From positions 1-36,807 of the forward strand of contig SOKP01000016.1 of the NCBI GenBank assembly GCA_004375715.1: 36,807 bases of DNA, written 5' to 3'. Origin of the DNA: Promethearchaeota archaeon (GTDB taxonomy: Archaea > Asgardarchaeota > Lokiarchaeia > Sigyniarchaeales > SOKP01). A model generated the notes under the pieces. The model worked only from the letters and a program-made list of their open reading frames with translations, did not search any database and was not told where the DNA came from. This document shows, one piece after another, positions 7,460 through 15,515 of this stretch; the stretch's first letter is position 1; each line of letters starts with the position of its first letter. Made by a program: the position numbers and the translations under genes.

Positions 7460-8362
7460 ATGAAAAAATTAGGTAATATTTTCTCTACTTTTGTTAAAAA
7501 AACACTGACATCCGATAATTTAGAAAGCACATTAAATGAACTTAATTTACTTTTAATCAGCAATGATGTAGCCATAGAAACTGCTGATGCTCTATGCCAA
7601 AAAGTTAGCGAATCTCTGAAAGGTGAACAAATAAGTCGTTTAACATCAAAAAAAAAAATTCTTCTTGATATTTTAAGAGAAGTGGTTAAAGAAATTTTAA
7701 CTCCAGAAAGAGAGATCAATTTAATTGATGAGATTAGGAACGTTAACAAGCAAAATAAACCTTATGTTATGTGTTTTTTAGGAGTTAATGGAACTGGCAA
7801 AACAACAACGATTGCAAAGATAGCTCATTATCTAAAAAAGAATGATATATCTTCTGTAGCAGCAGCAGCAGATACTTTTAGAGCTGGTGCTTTAGAACAA
7901 CTATCCTACCATATGCAGAATGTTGGAATTAGAGTTATTAAACACGCATACAAATCTGATCCTGCGAGTGTTGCGTTCGATGCAATTCAACACGCGAAAG
8001 CAAAAAATGTTGATGTCGTTTTAGTAGATACCGCAGGGAGACAAGTTAGCAATAAGAATTTGATGAGAGAAATGCAAAAAATTGTGAAAGTGGCTGAGCC
8101 AGATCTAATATTGTTTATTGGCGACAGTCTTGCGGGTAATGACGCATTAACTCAAGCAAAAGAATTCAATAAAAGCGTGGGAATCGACGCAAATATCCTA
8201 ACTAAATTTGATGCTGATGCGAAGGGAGGATCCGCATTGTCAATTTCATACGAAACAAAAAAACCTATTCTTTTTATAGGAGTTGGACAGGGCTATGATG
8301 ATCTGGAACCCTTCAACATTCAAGTATTCATTTCTAATATACTAGGCATAAAGGAAAATTAG
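7460..8362 (+). CDS. ftsY: Signal recognition particle receptor FtsY
   Basis: The product is an SRP-type GTPase receptor limited to the N and G domains (about 300 aa). Motifs: G1 FLGVNGTGKTTTIAKIA, ADTFRAGALEQL (G2/I-box), G3 VLVDTAGRQ, G4 TKFDADAKGGSAL and closing GVGQGYDDLEPF. FtsY docks ribosome-nascent-chain-SRP complexes at the Sec translocon. An upstream in-frame GTG at 7448 is part of GTGAT, a plausible Shine-Dalgarno 7 nt before ATG 7460, so 7460 is preferred. It follows prefoldin alpha by 32 nt. Confidence 0.95.
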   Translation: MKKLGNIFSTFVKKTLTSDNLESTLNELNLLLISNDVAIETADALCQKVSESLKGEQISRLTSKKKILLDILREVVKEILTPEREINLIDEIRNVNKQNKPYVMCFLGVNGTGKTTTIAKIAHYLKKNDISSVAAAADTFRAGALEQLSYHMQNVGIRVIKHAYKSDPASVAFDAIQHAKAKNVDVVLVDTAGRQVSNKNLMREMQKIVKVAEPDLILFIGDSLAGNDALTQAKEFNKSVGIDANILTKFDADAKGGSALSISYETKKPILFIGVGQGYDDLEPFNIQVFISNILGIKEN

Positions 8363-8419
8363 AAAACGAATTACCAAACTAATAGTTAAATTTTTTAAAT
8401 ATTTATTTTTAATCTATTT

Positions 8420-8674
8420 GTGTCAAATAATTATCCTAAATATGATCAATATTCAAAATACGAAAAAAAGGGGAAATTATCCCTTTACGAGCGCATAGGC
8501 CTCTTTTTTCAAAATTCGAGAAGAATTATGAAAATTGCTAATAAACCGGGAAGGAAAGATTACTTCTTAGTGTTTAAAATATGTGCTATTGGAATATTAG
8601 TGTTAGGAGTTCTATCTTATGTGATTCAACTTATCTGGACTTTGATAAATGGTCTTTTAGGAATTGGTTCCTAA
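8420..8674 (+). CDS. secE: Preprotein translocase subunit SecE/Sec61 gamma
   Basis: The 84-aa protein has the SecE/Sec61 gamma pattern: an amphipathic helix (ERIGLFFQNSRRIMKIANKPGRKDYF) followed by one transmembrane segment (about residues 53-80). It clamps the SecY channel. The 30-residue polar N-terminus, rich in Tyr, Lys and Asn, is a small extension. The GTG start lies about 20-25 nt after a TATA-like TTTTTTAAATATTTATT (8390-8406), so the message may be leaderless. Its position after ftsY groups two protein-export genes. Confidence 0.85.
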   Translation: MSNNYPKYDQYSKYEKKGKLSLYERIGLFFQNSRRIMKIANKPGRKDYFLVFKICAIGILVLGVLSYVIQLIWTLINGLLGIGS

Positions 8675-8734
8675 AAGTTTAAAATTAAACATCTTCTCAT
8701 CTTTAATTAAAATAGATTTTTATTGTTGAGTTTT

Positions 8735-9154
8735 ATGAAAGTAGCGTTAACCTATAATAAAGACCTTCATTTCAAAGCTTCTGTAAGAAATTTTAAAGAT
8801 TTTAATGTTGACGAGCCTGATTCATTTCATGGAACAAATTTAGGACCAAGCGCAGTAGAATATTTATTAGTTGGTATTGGAGGCTGTTTAGGAACAACAT
8901 TTATCTATTGTCTTCAAAAAATGAACATAGAATTAAATGAATGTAACGTGGTAGTTGATGGTAAATTATCTCATATCGGTCCTAAAAAACGTTTAAAATT
9001 AGTTAATGTAGATGTTGAGATGAATTTTTCTGTAAAGGAAACTACTACAAAGGAAAGCATTAATAAATGCGTAAAAGATTTTAAAGAAAATTGTATAGTA
9101 ACAAGCTCAATAGCAGATGGATTACCTATTACAGTTAATTGCAACCAAATTTAA
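8735..9154 (+). CDS. OsmC/Ohr-family protein
   Basis: The 139-aa protein has the OsmC fold signature: FHGTNLGPSAVEYLLVGIGGCLGTTFIYCLQKM, with the first conserved Cys in GGCLG near residue 50, and a second Cys before VTSSIADGLPI near residue 125, where the family usually places its resolving Cys. OsmC/Ohr proteins reduce organic hydroperoxides; some relatives lack this activity. ATG 8735 (MKVALTYNKDLHF) is preferred over TTG 8723. It may be the last gene of the run from ftsY. Confidence 0.85.
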   Translation: MKVALTYNKDLHFKASVRNFKDFNVDEPDSFHGTNLGPSAVEYLLVGIGGCLGTTFIYCLQKMNIELNECNVVVDGKLSHIGPKKRLKLVNVDVEMNFSVKETTTKESINKCVKDFKENCIVTSSIADGLPITVNCNQI

Positions 9155-9225
9155 TACTTAATTATAAGGATAATTAATTATAGAAATAGAATAATAGAAA
9201 AAAAGTAGTAAAAAACTTTTTAGGT

Positions 9226-10407
9226 TTAAAAGAAATAAACTACGACTTGATCTGGTACTCGTAATTCTTCCTCTTTGTTCTTACATGCGATAAATTTTAC
9301 TTTCATCTTTACAATTAGTGAGACCAATCGTTTAGAGAGAATTCCGTCAATAATAAGAAATTGTGTGGATTTAAACTCTTCAATTTTTTCAAAGACTTCT
9401 CCTACTGGGAGTTCAAATAATTTCTCCATACTCTTATTAAATCCTATGCTATGTCCGGGTTCTATTTTCTCGAGGCTATCGATTATCGCTTTTGGATTTT
9501 TTACCTTTAACTTCTTAAGCAATTTCTGCAACAAAGTACCTTTTCCAGTATCTTCCTTTTTCACTTTGCTATAAGATGTTTTTTTATCCCTTGCTGGTTT
9601 TTTGTTCTGTAGAGCCTTAATCATCTGTTTACGAGTAAGTTCCTCGACTTCTGAGCCTTCAGGTGCCCTAGCTACGAAATCAATTTTTGCTAATTGCATC
9701 AATTCACTCAAAATAATCGATCCACCTCTATCCCCATCTAGAAAAGCTATCACGGGACTTTTGGTCTTTATTAATTTTACAACTGATTTTGGTACGTGTG
9801 TGCCCTGGGTTGCAATGGTATTTTTAACTCCTATTCGTAAGAGGTTTAAAACATCTGCTCGACCTTCAACGATGATTAATTCTTGGGCAGAATCAACATT
9901 GGGACCTGCGGGTAAGTTCTCCGGACCCCAAGATGTTATTTCTCCAAGTTTAATACCTGCATCGATTTTTTCTTCGATCTCGCTCGATTCTAAAGAATTC
10001 TGATCCCATTTTTTTAATAATTCTGCAGCACGCTCAATAATTTGTTTACGCTTAGATTCTCTAACATCACGAATATCTATTAATTCGATTTCAGCCTCAC
10101 AAGGGCCTACACGAGAAACAGTTTCTACAGTCGCCGCTAACAGAGCAGTCTCTTTACGAGTTAGGCTAGAGGGGATTTTAATTATTCCTTCGGATATCCC
10201 GTCCTTAGATTCGTTATCAACCTCAATCCTCCCGATTCGTCCAGATTTTTGAAGATCACGTAAATCCAAGTCTAAGAGCAGCCCCTCAGTTTGTCCAAAG
10301 ACTGCTCCCACTATGTCTGATTGTGCAACGACACCTTTAATTTTGAACTTAACTTCTATAACATATTTAGTAGTAAAATCTACTGTATTAGATGTAATTT
10401 TCATCAC
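9226..10407 (-). CDS. dnaG: Archaeal DnaG-like protein (Toprim, exosome-associated)
   Basis: The protein matches archaeal DnaG: N-terminal TKYVIEVKFKIKGVV and DIVGAVFGQTEGLLLDLDLRDLQKSGRIGRIEV, then a Toprim domain (about 170-255) with the catalytic Glu in LIIVEGRADV and the DxD in VIAFLDGDRGG, then a lysine-rich linker (about 275-300) and a C-terminal domain. Archaeal DnaG binds the RNA exosome and has primase activity in vitro. In-frame GTG 10407 and ATG 10404 both lie inside a GGAGTGAT Shine-Dalgarno-like motif, so ATT 10398 is a better-spaced alternative start. A 500-nt AT-rich region lies upstream. Confidence 0.92.
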   Translation of the reverse strand: MMKITSNTVDFTTKYVIEVKFKIKGVVAQSDIVGAVFGQTEGLLLDLDLRDLQKSGRIGRIEVDNESKDGISEGIIKIPSSLTRKETALLAATVETVSRVGPCEAEIELIDIRDVRESKRKQIIERAAELLKKWDQNSLESSEIEEKIDAGIKLGEITSWGPENLPAGPNVDSAQELIIVEGRADVLNLLRIGVKNTIATQGTHVPKSVVKLIKTKSPVIAFLDGDRGGSIILSELMQLAKIDFVARAPEGSEVEELTRKQMIKALQNKKPARDKKTSYSKVKKEDTGKGTLLQKLLKKLKVKNPKAIIDSLEKIEPGHSIGFNKSMEKLFELPVGEVFEKIEEFKSTQFLIIDGILSKRLVSLIVKMKVKFIACKNKEEELRVPDQVVVYFF

Positions 10408-10919
10408 TCCTTTTTTCTATTTAATATTTGATTTTATCAAAGAATCAAAATTAATTATAAACTTATAAAAAGAAGTAAAATCCAACTAATGGATAAGATC
10501 TAAGGTTTAATTGATTATTTCTAACCAAGATCTTGAATACTTTATCTCTTGGAATTGTTTTGTTTACCTATATTAAGCCTGAATTAGGGATACTTCCTTT
10601 ATATCGTTATAAGTTTGAATAATAATTTTTATTTAATTCTTTGATTGAATTTTTTTTTTGATTGATTTATTTGATTTTGTTGTTTAATTGATAATATATA
10701 TTGAAAATTTTACTTATTCGATTAAAATTTTAATGTATTAATATGAATTGTAAATTTAATTTGTAATAAATAATCAATATTTTATTGATAATTAGTTTAT
10801 AAGAATAATTTATTAGATTTATCTTTTGTCAATTTAAGAATAAAATAAGAATTGACCTTCATAGTTATATTATCTCCATAAAATGTGATTTTTTATTTCA
10901 TGATTAGAATTTTACTTGT
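10408..10919. other. 512-nt AT-rich intergenic region
   Basis: No gene was recognised in either strand. The stretch is extremely AT-rich, with several TTGATT copies between 10630 and 10700 and long A/T runs. The one clear structure is the inverted repeat at 10495-10534, listed separately. It must contain the promoters of dnaG (minus) and of the small ORF at 10920 (plus). Confidence 0.5.
10495..10534. repeat. Inverted repeat upstream of dnaG
   Basis: AAGATCT-AA-GGTT (10495-10507) pairs with AACC-A-AGATCTT (10523-10534): 11 base pairs with a small internal loop and a 15-nt apical loop. It lies about 90 nt upstream of the dnaG start. It could be a transcription-factor site or a 5-prime leader hairpin. 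Confidence 0.45.
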
Positions 10920-11102
10920 ATGAGTCTTTACTGGAACGGAAAACTAGTAAGGAAATTTTTTGCAAAAAATGCAAAAAAAAGAACTAAATACCGAATCAAT
11001 ACTGATATTGGGAGATTTTATTTTTATTTCGAGGAAAATAAGAATGCTGAGCAACCCTCTATTTCTGGAAGGTTAGTTTTTTTTCCCAAAAATATTCAGT
11101 AA
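10920..11102 (+). CDS. Small hypothetical protein
   Basis: A 60-aa ORF (MSLYWNGKLVRKFFAKNAKKRTKYR then a beta-like stretch) starts at ATG 10920. The family is not recognised. It is strongly basic in the first half, and GRFYFYFEEN and GRLVFFPKNI look like beta strands. No Shine-Dalgarno is visible; a TATA-like run about 30 nt upstream would suit a leaderless message. It lies alone between a long AT-rich region and the Get3 gene. It could be spurious. Confidence 0.4.
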   Translation: MSLYWNGKLVRKFFAKNAKKRTKYRINTDIGRFYFYFEENKNAEQPSISGRLVFFPKNIQ

Positions 11103-11202
11103 ATTGAAGTCGAATTATTAAAATTCTTGAATTTATTTTATATAATTATTATTGGTCATTTTTATTTAATTTTCGATTTCAAAGGCATTTAGTGAGAGAA
11201 TT

Positions 11203-12240
11203 TTGGTTTTAGAGAAAATAGTTGTGTTAGGTGGGAAAGGTGGGGTTGGAAAAAGCTCTATAAGTGCTGCTACTGCAGTATTATTATCAGATTTATTACC
11301 AGAAAAGAAGATCCTTCTCATTTCTTTTGACATGGCACATAATTTATCAGACCTTATATCAAAGGATATTGGAAACGCGATTACTCCAATAACGAGTAAT
11401 CTTTGGGCGATTGAGCCGGATGCAAATGTATACGCTGAAATTTATACCAAAGATTTGGTCAATAAGATGAAAACTCTTATGAAGCAGATGCCTTTAGTTG
11501 GTAGAATCCCACAAATTGAAGAATTTATCGATACTACTTTTACATCAGATTCTATACCCTTGGCTTTAAAAAATGCCATGTTTTTTCAAAAAATCTTGGA
11601 CGCAGAGGACATTAATTCTCAAGAATTACAATTTGATATTATTATAGCTGATTTTCCTCCGACTGCCAATATGATCACTCTTTTTGAAATCCCTGAGGAT
11701 CAGGTCAAAGTGGTTCTAAAATATTCATTAAATTTCTTTAACTCTATTAAAGGCGCAATGCAGAATTTTTCGAAAATGTTTAGACAACTTTTTAAACCTT
11801 TTGATAATGATTACGAAAAAAGAAAAGAACTGGGTAAAGAGATATTTGATATGATGGTTGTTTTGGAAAAGCGTGGCGAGAGAATCTCAGAATTGATCCA
11901 TACCGTAGGGTCATTAAGGCTAGTTTCAATTGCTGAGAAACCAAGTTTTGAAGAAGTCAAACGAGCTAGAGATTTGACAAATAAATATATTAACCTAGAT
12001 GCCATTCATATCAACATGATAATTCCCAAGAAACATGCGAAGAAGTGCGACTTTTGCGGTCAAATTTCCACAATTCAGCAGCGATATTTAGTTGAGATTA
12101 AAAGCGAGTTCAAAAGTGAAAAAATATGGGAGTCTAATAGACTTAAGGAAGAACCTATTGGATTGGATGGATTAAGAAAATTAGCGAGAGAAATTTACAA
12201 CGATGCTTCAGCTAGTGATATTTTAAATCCTAAACAATAG
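11203..12240 (+). CDS. ArsA/Get3-family ATPase
   Basis: The 345-aa protein is an ArsA/Get3 SIMIBI ATPase. It has the deviant Walker A GGKGGVGKSS near residue 10, switch I FDMAHNLSDLI (usually DPAHxLSD), a Walker B/switch II region IIADFPPTANMI (usually DTAPTGHT), and a CDFC pair near residue 283 at the place where Get3 dimers bind zinc. Get3 delivers tail-anchored membrane proteins; archaeal homologues bind such clients in vitro, while ArsA exports arsenite. No arsenic genes are nearby, so Get3-like targeting is favoured. The Met in place of Pro in switch I and the altered switch II are deviations. TTG 11203 has GTGA 7 nt upstream. Confidence 0.85.
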   Translation: MVLEKIVVLGGKGGVGKSSISAATAVLLSDLLPEKKILLISFDMAHNLSDLISKDIGNAITPITSNLWAIEPDANVYAEIYTKDLVNKMKTLMKQMPLVGRIPQIEEFIDTTFTSDSIPLALKNAMFFQKILDAEDINSQELQFDIIIADFPPTANMITLFEIPEDQVKVVLKYSLNFFNSIKGAMQNFSKMFRQLFKPFDNDYEKRKELGKEIFDMMVVLEKRGERISELIHTVGSLRLVSIAEKPSFEEVKRARDLTNKYINLDAIHINMIIPKKHAKKCDFCGQISTIQQRYLVEIKSEFKSEKIWESNRLKEEPIGLDGLRKLAREIYNDASASDILNPKQ

Positions 12241-12316
12241 AATAATAAAAGAAATAAGAAAAAATTAAAAAATTTTTAAAAAGTATTAAAATTTAGAGAG
12301 GTTTTAAGTTCCTTCT

Positions 12317-13585
12317 TCATGTACCCTCAAGATAGCCGTGGATGTAGTTATATTGTTCTTCATTGAGCTTATCTATTTCTATACCCATTGCTTGAAGTTT
12401 CAAGAATCCAACTCTATCGTCAATTTCAACGGGAACCTCTACCATTCCAGGTTTCAATGAATTTTTGTCCTTGACGATGTATTCAGACATGAGAGATTGT
12501 AAGCCAAATGACATGTCCATAACTTCTGCAGGGTGTCCTTCAGAAAGCACTAAATTGGCTAATCTTCCTTTAGCAAGCAGATATATTCTTTTACCATCAG
12601 GAAAGGTGATTTCTTCCACATCTTTTCTTATAGGCTTGATTTCCTTAGCATACTCGTAAATCTCCTTGGTTGGGATCTCAATGTCGAAATGTCCTAAATT
12701 GCCTAAAATGACCCCATCCTTTAAAGCATCAAAATTTTCTTTAGTAGGTAATATTACATGCTTACAACCCGTAGCAGTTAGGATAATATCCGCGTAAGGC
12801 AATGCTGTTTCTATAGGCATAACATTAAAACCAGCAAATTTAGCTTGAAGAGCTTTTATCGGATCAATTTCAGTCACTGTAACATTGGCACCCAAACCTC
12901 GAGCTCTAAGGGCCATTCCTGAAGAACAATGGCCATATCCTGCTATTACTACATTTTTTCCTGCGAAAAGTACGTGCATCCCATAGATGGCAGCGACAAT
13001 TCCTTGTCCTGTACCTAACTCGTTATCAAATTGATTTTTACATCGGGCATCATTTACAGGAAACAATGGGACTTTTAGATCGCCTGCGGCATCCATTGCT
13101 CTGAATCGTTTTACCCCGGTAGTAGTTTCTTCTTGACATCCGATTATTACACCATCCGTAATTAGTTCAGGAAATTCTTTATGTGCTGTAACGATCATAT
13201 CAGCACCATCATCAATAAGGATATTTGGTTTGGCTTTTAAACATTCTCGAATACACCAGTAAAATTCCTCATCTGTATTACCATGCCACGCAAATGTATT
13301 AATTCCATCTTTAACCATAGCTGCCGCTACATCATCTTGAGTTGATAAGGGATTACTTCCACATAACCAAACATCAGCGCCTCCTGCCTTTAAAGTTCTG
13401 GCAAGATTAGCAGTTTCTTTTGTGATATGAAGACAGCCCGCAATTGTGATTCCTTCTAAAGGTCTTTCCTTAGCGAATCGTTCTCGAATTGTTTTAACAG
13501 TAACAGGCATTCTAGATTCAGCGATGTATATCGCTTCTTTGCCTTTTTCAGCTAAGTTTTCATCTGCAACTTTATAATTTACCAT
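12317..13585 (-). CDS. ahcY: S-adenosylhomocysteine hydrolase
   Basis: The 422-aa protein is adenosylhomocysteinase, which splits S-adenosylhomocysteine into adenosine and homocysteine and so relieves inhibition of methyltransferases. Motifs include GCLHITKETANLARTLKAGGADV, GCQEETTTGVKRFRAM, the NAD-binding GKNVVIAGYGHCSSGMALRA with GYGxxxxG, ATGCKHVI, NLGHFDIEI and GHPAEVMDMSF. The C-terminus YNYIHGYLEGT is the short archaeal type. Transcribed away from a tandem Lrp-type regulator across 134 nt. Several SAM users in the window (Nep1, TrmY) would make its product load. Confidence 0.96.
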   Translation of the reverse strand: MVNYKVADENLAEKGKEAIYIAESRMPVTVKTIRERFAKERPLEGITIAGCLHITKETANLARTLKAGGADVWLCGSNPLSTQDDVAAAMVKDGINTFAWHGNTDEEFYWCIRECLKAKPNILIDDGADMIVTAHKEFPELITDGVIIGCQEETTTGVKRFRAMDAAGDLKVPLFPVNDARCKNQFDNELGTGQGIVAAIYGMHVLFAGKNVVIAGYGHCSSGMALRARGLGANVTVTEIDPIKALQAKFAGFNVMPIETALPYADIILTATGCKHVILPTKENFDALKDGVILGNLGHFDIEIPTKEIYEYAKEIKPIRKDVEEITFPDGKRIYLLAKGRLANLVLSEGHPAEVMDMSFGLQSLMSEYIVKDKNSLKPGMVEVPVEIDDRVGFLKLQAMGIEIDKLNEEQYNYIHGYLEGT

Positions 13586-13719
13586 AATAACTCAATTTAA
13601 AATATTTTTGTTGATATAGTGAATAATTTAAATTGTAATTTAAATATATTATTGGTTAAAGCGTAAAAAATTTCTTAAAAATATTAACATTTAAATAATA
13701 TAAGTTTTGTTATATTCTT

Positions 13720-14706
13720 ATGAGCAAAGAAAAAGATGAATTTAAAAACCGTAATCTTATAAAAAGTTTCAATAGTGAATCTAAATATGTAATAACCAAG
13801 CTTACACAGATTTTAGGTTATACTAGACAGACACTTAAAAAACGATTTGATGATCTGAAGATAGAAAAAATAATTAGTAATTTTACAATCAATATTAATC
13901 CGAACATTCTTCCCATTAATTTAAAGTATGTATTGTTAGAGATAAAAACCAACCCCAACGAACCAGAACTTTTAGAAAATTTGTTAAAAATCTCCCAATT
14001 AAAAATTCTTGATGGCGTTTTAGGAGAATATTCTTTATTTGCGTTACTCATATTTCATTCATCTGAGGAGTATTACCAGGTTTTAAGTATAATCGATAAT
14101 ATAATGGCTCAATCATATTTTAAGAAATACCAAATAATTGAGACTATTAAAGTGTTCAAAACTAATGGAATTGAATTAGATGACAACAAAATTGATCCAA
14201 ATTTCGAAATTGATAGCATTGATTATGTCATTTTAAAAATAATGCAAGAAAACCAGAATTTAAAGCCAATCTCGACTTACGAGATTAAAGATATAATTAA
14301 AGAGAAGTACAAAGATTTTTTAAACGAAAGGAACAGACAAGAAATCTCCCAATCTACAATTCATAATAGAATTAAAAAGCTTGAAAAAAAGAACATAATT
14401 CTTAACTATGCGCTTAACTTTTGTCCTAAAAAAATTGGATTTAAAGGCAAATATCTCGTAAGAATTAAACCTAAGGATCCTTCAAAATATAATGAAATTG
14501 CCTTAAATTTAGAAAAAAATAGCTTTATAACCGATCTTTTCAGGATAGGGGAACAACATGGTTTATTTGCAATAGTACGTGTTAAAAAGGTCGAAGATTA
14601 CGCGAAATTCATAAAAATTTTGTATCAATCCGATGAAATTGAAGATACATTTACTAGTTTTGTTCTAGATGAGCTTAAGACTTATACAAATTTTGTTCTA
14701 TATTAA
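13720..14706 (+). CDS. Tandem Lrp/AsnC-type transcriptional regulator
   Basis: The 328-aa protein appears to be two Lrp/AsnC modules in one chain. The first HTH (about 10-60: SKYVITKLTQILGYTRQTLKKRFDDLKIEKII) is followed by a RAM-like domain (about 68-150: YVLLEIKTNPNE to FALLIFHSSEEYYQVLSIID). The second HTH (about 165-235: IDYVILKIMQENQNL to STIHNRIKKLEKKNII) is followed by a second RAM-like domain (about 245-325). Normal Lrp proteins are about 150 aa and dimerise; this one could be a built-in dimer. The ligand is unknown. Divergent placement beside ahcY suggests control of sulfur-amino-acid or methyl metabolism, or autoregulation (inference). A TATA-like run near 13690-13703 suits a leaderless ATG. 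Confidence 0.75.
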   Translation: MSKEKDEFKNRNLIKSFNSESKYVITKLTQILGYTRQTLKKRFDDLKIEKIISNFTININPNILPINLKYVLLEIKTNPNEPELLENLLKISQLKILDGVLGEYSLFALLIFHSSEEYYQVLSIIDNIMAQSYFKKYQIIETIKVFKTNGIELDDNKIDPNFEIDSIDYVILKIMQENQNLKPISTYEIKDIIKEKYKDFLNERNRQEISQSTIHNRIKKLEKKNIILNYALNFCPKKIGFKGKYLVRIKPKDPSKYNEIALNLEKNSFITDLFRIGEQHGLFAIVRVKKVEDYAKFIKILYQSDEIEDTFTSFVLDELKTYTNFVLY

Positions 14707-14838
14707 CCTGAGAGCATTTCGAATCTTAAGTTCATTATTAATCACTCTCTAATAATTTATATTACATTTCAAATACCTTTTTCTTATTAAGACTAATATC
14801 AATATTATAGATTAAATTAAACAAAATCGTATCCTTGT

Positions 14839-14844
14839 GGGGAG
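14839..14844 (+). promoter_or_regulatory. Shine-Dalgarno GGGGAG before a non-canonical start
   Basis: GGGGAG is 6 nt upstream of ATC 14851 in the exonuclease frame. That frame is closed by TAA 14818-14820 and has no ATG, GTG or TTG before the catalytic motif I at about 14905. Confidence 0.5.
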
Positions 14845-14850
14845 TTTTAC

Positions 14851-15438
14851 ATCTTTCGCGATATTGTAGACTTTATCAAAAAACCAAATTATGAGAAAAT
14901 TGCGATAATTGATATCGAGACTACGGATTTAAAACCAGATAATGGTTTAATTATCGAGATAGGTATTGTTGAACTTGATTTAATTACGGGAGCAACTAAA
15001 ATTCTTTTTGATTCATTTGTGAAGGAACCTGAATTTGGGGAAGAACATAAGAATGCATGGATTTTCAATAATTCTGATTTAAAATTTGAAGATTTTGCTG
15101 ACGCACCTGATTTAAACAATGTAAAAAATCAAATCCAAGAAATTTTCGATCATTATTCATTGACTGCATATAACACTTCGTTCGATTTTAGATTTATGGA
15201 ATCAAGAGGTTTTGTTATCAAAAAGGATATCCCAGATATTATGGCAGTAGCGAAAGAGACATGTAAAATTATGCGTGCAAGAGGAGGTTATAAAATTCCA
15301 AAGATGCAAGAAGCTTGGGATAATCTTTTCCCTAACACAAATTATATAGAGAAACATAGAGCAGTAGACGATGCAATTCATGAGGCTAAAATGCTTTTTG
15401 AAATGTATAAGCGAGGAAATTATAAAGTTGAACCATAA
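14851..15438 (+). CDS. DnaQ-like DEDD 3'-5' exonuclease, non-canonical start
   Basis: The frame encodes about 195 aa of a DEDDh exonuclease. Motif I is AIIDIETTDLKPDNGLIIEIG with the catalytic DxE, motif II is the YNTSFDFRFME segment near residue 112, and motif III is KHRAVDDAIHEAKML with His and Asp. Such enzymes proofread DNA or trim RNA 3-prime ends. The first canonical start in frame (GTG 15019) would lose motif I, so initiation must be upstream. ATC 14851 behind GGGGAG is the best candidate; ATT 14863 is possible. It stands alone between the Lrp regulator and arcS. Confidence 0.82.
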   Translation: MFRDIVDFIKKPNYEKIAIIDIETTDLKPDNGLIIEIGIVELDLITGATKILFDSFVKEPEFGEEHKNAWIFNNSDLKFEDFADAPDLNNVKNQIQEIFDHYSLTAYNTSFDFRFMESRGFVIKKDIPDIMAVAKETCKIMRARGGYKIPKMQEAWDNLFPNTNYIEKHRAVDDAIHEAKMLFEMYKRGNYKVEP

Positions 15439-15515
15439 CAAAGCTAGTTTTTAGTTAGAATTGGTTTTTAAAAGAAAAATAAATTAATTTAATTACCTAA
15501 GAATAATATCTTTAA

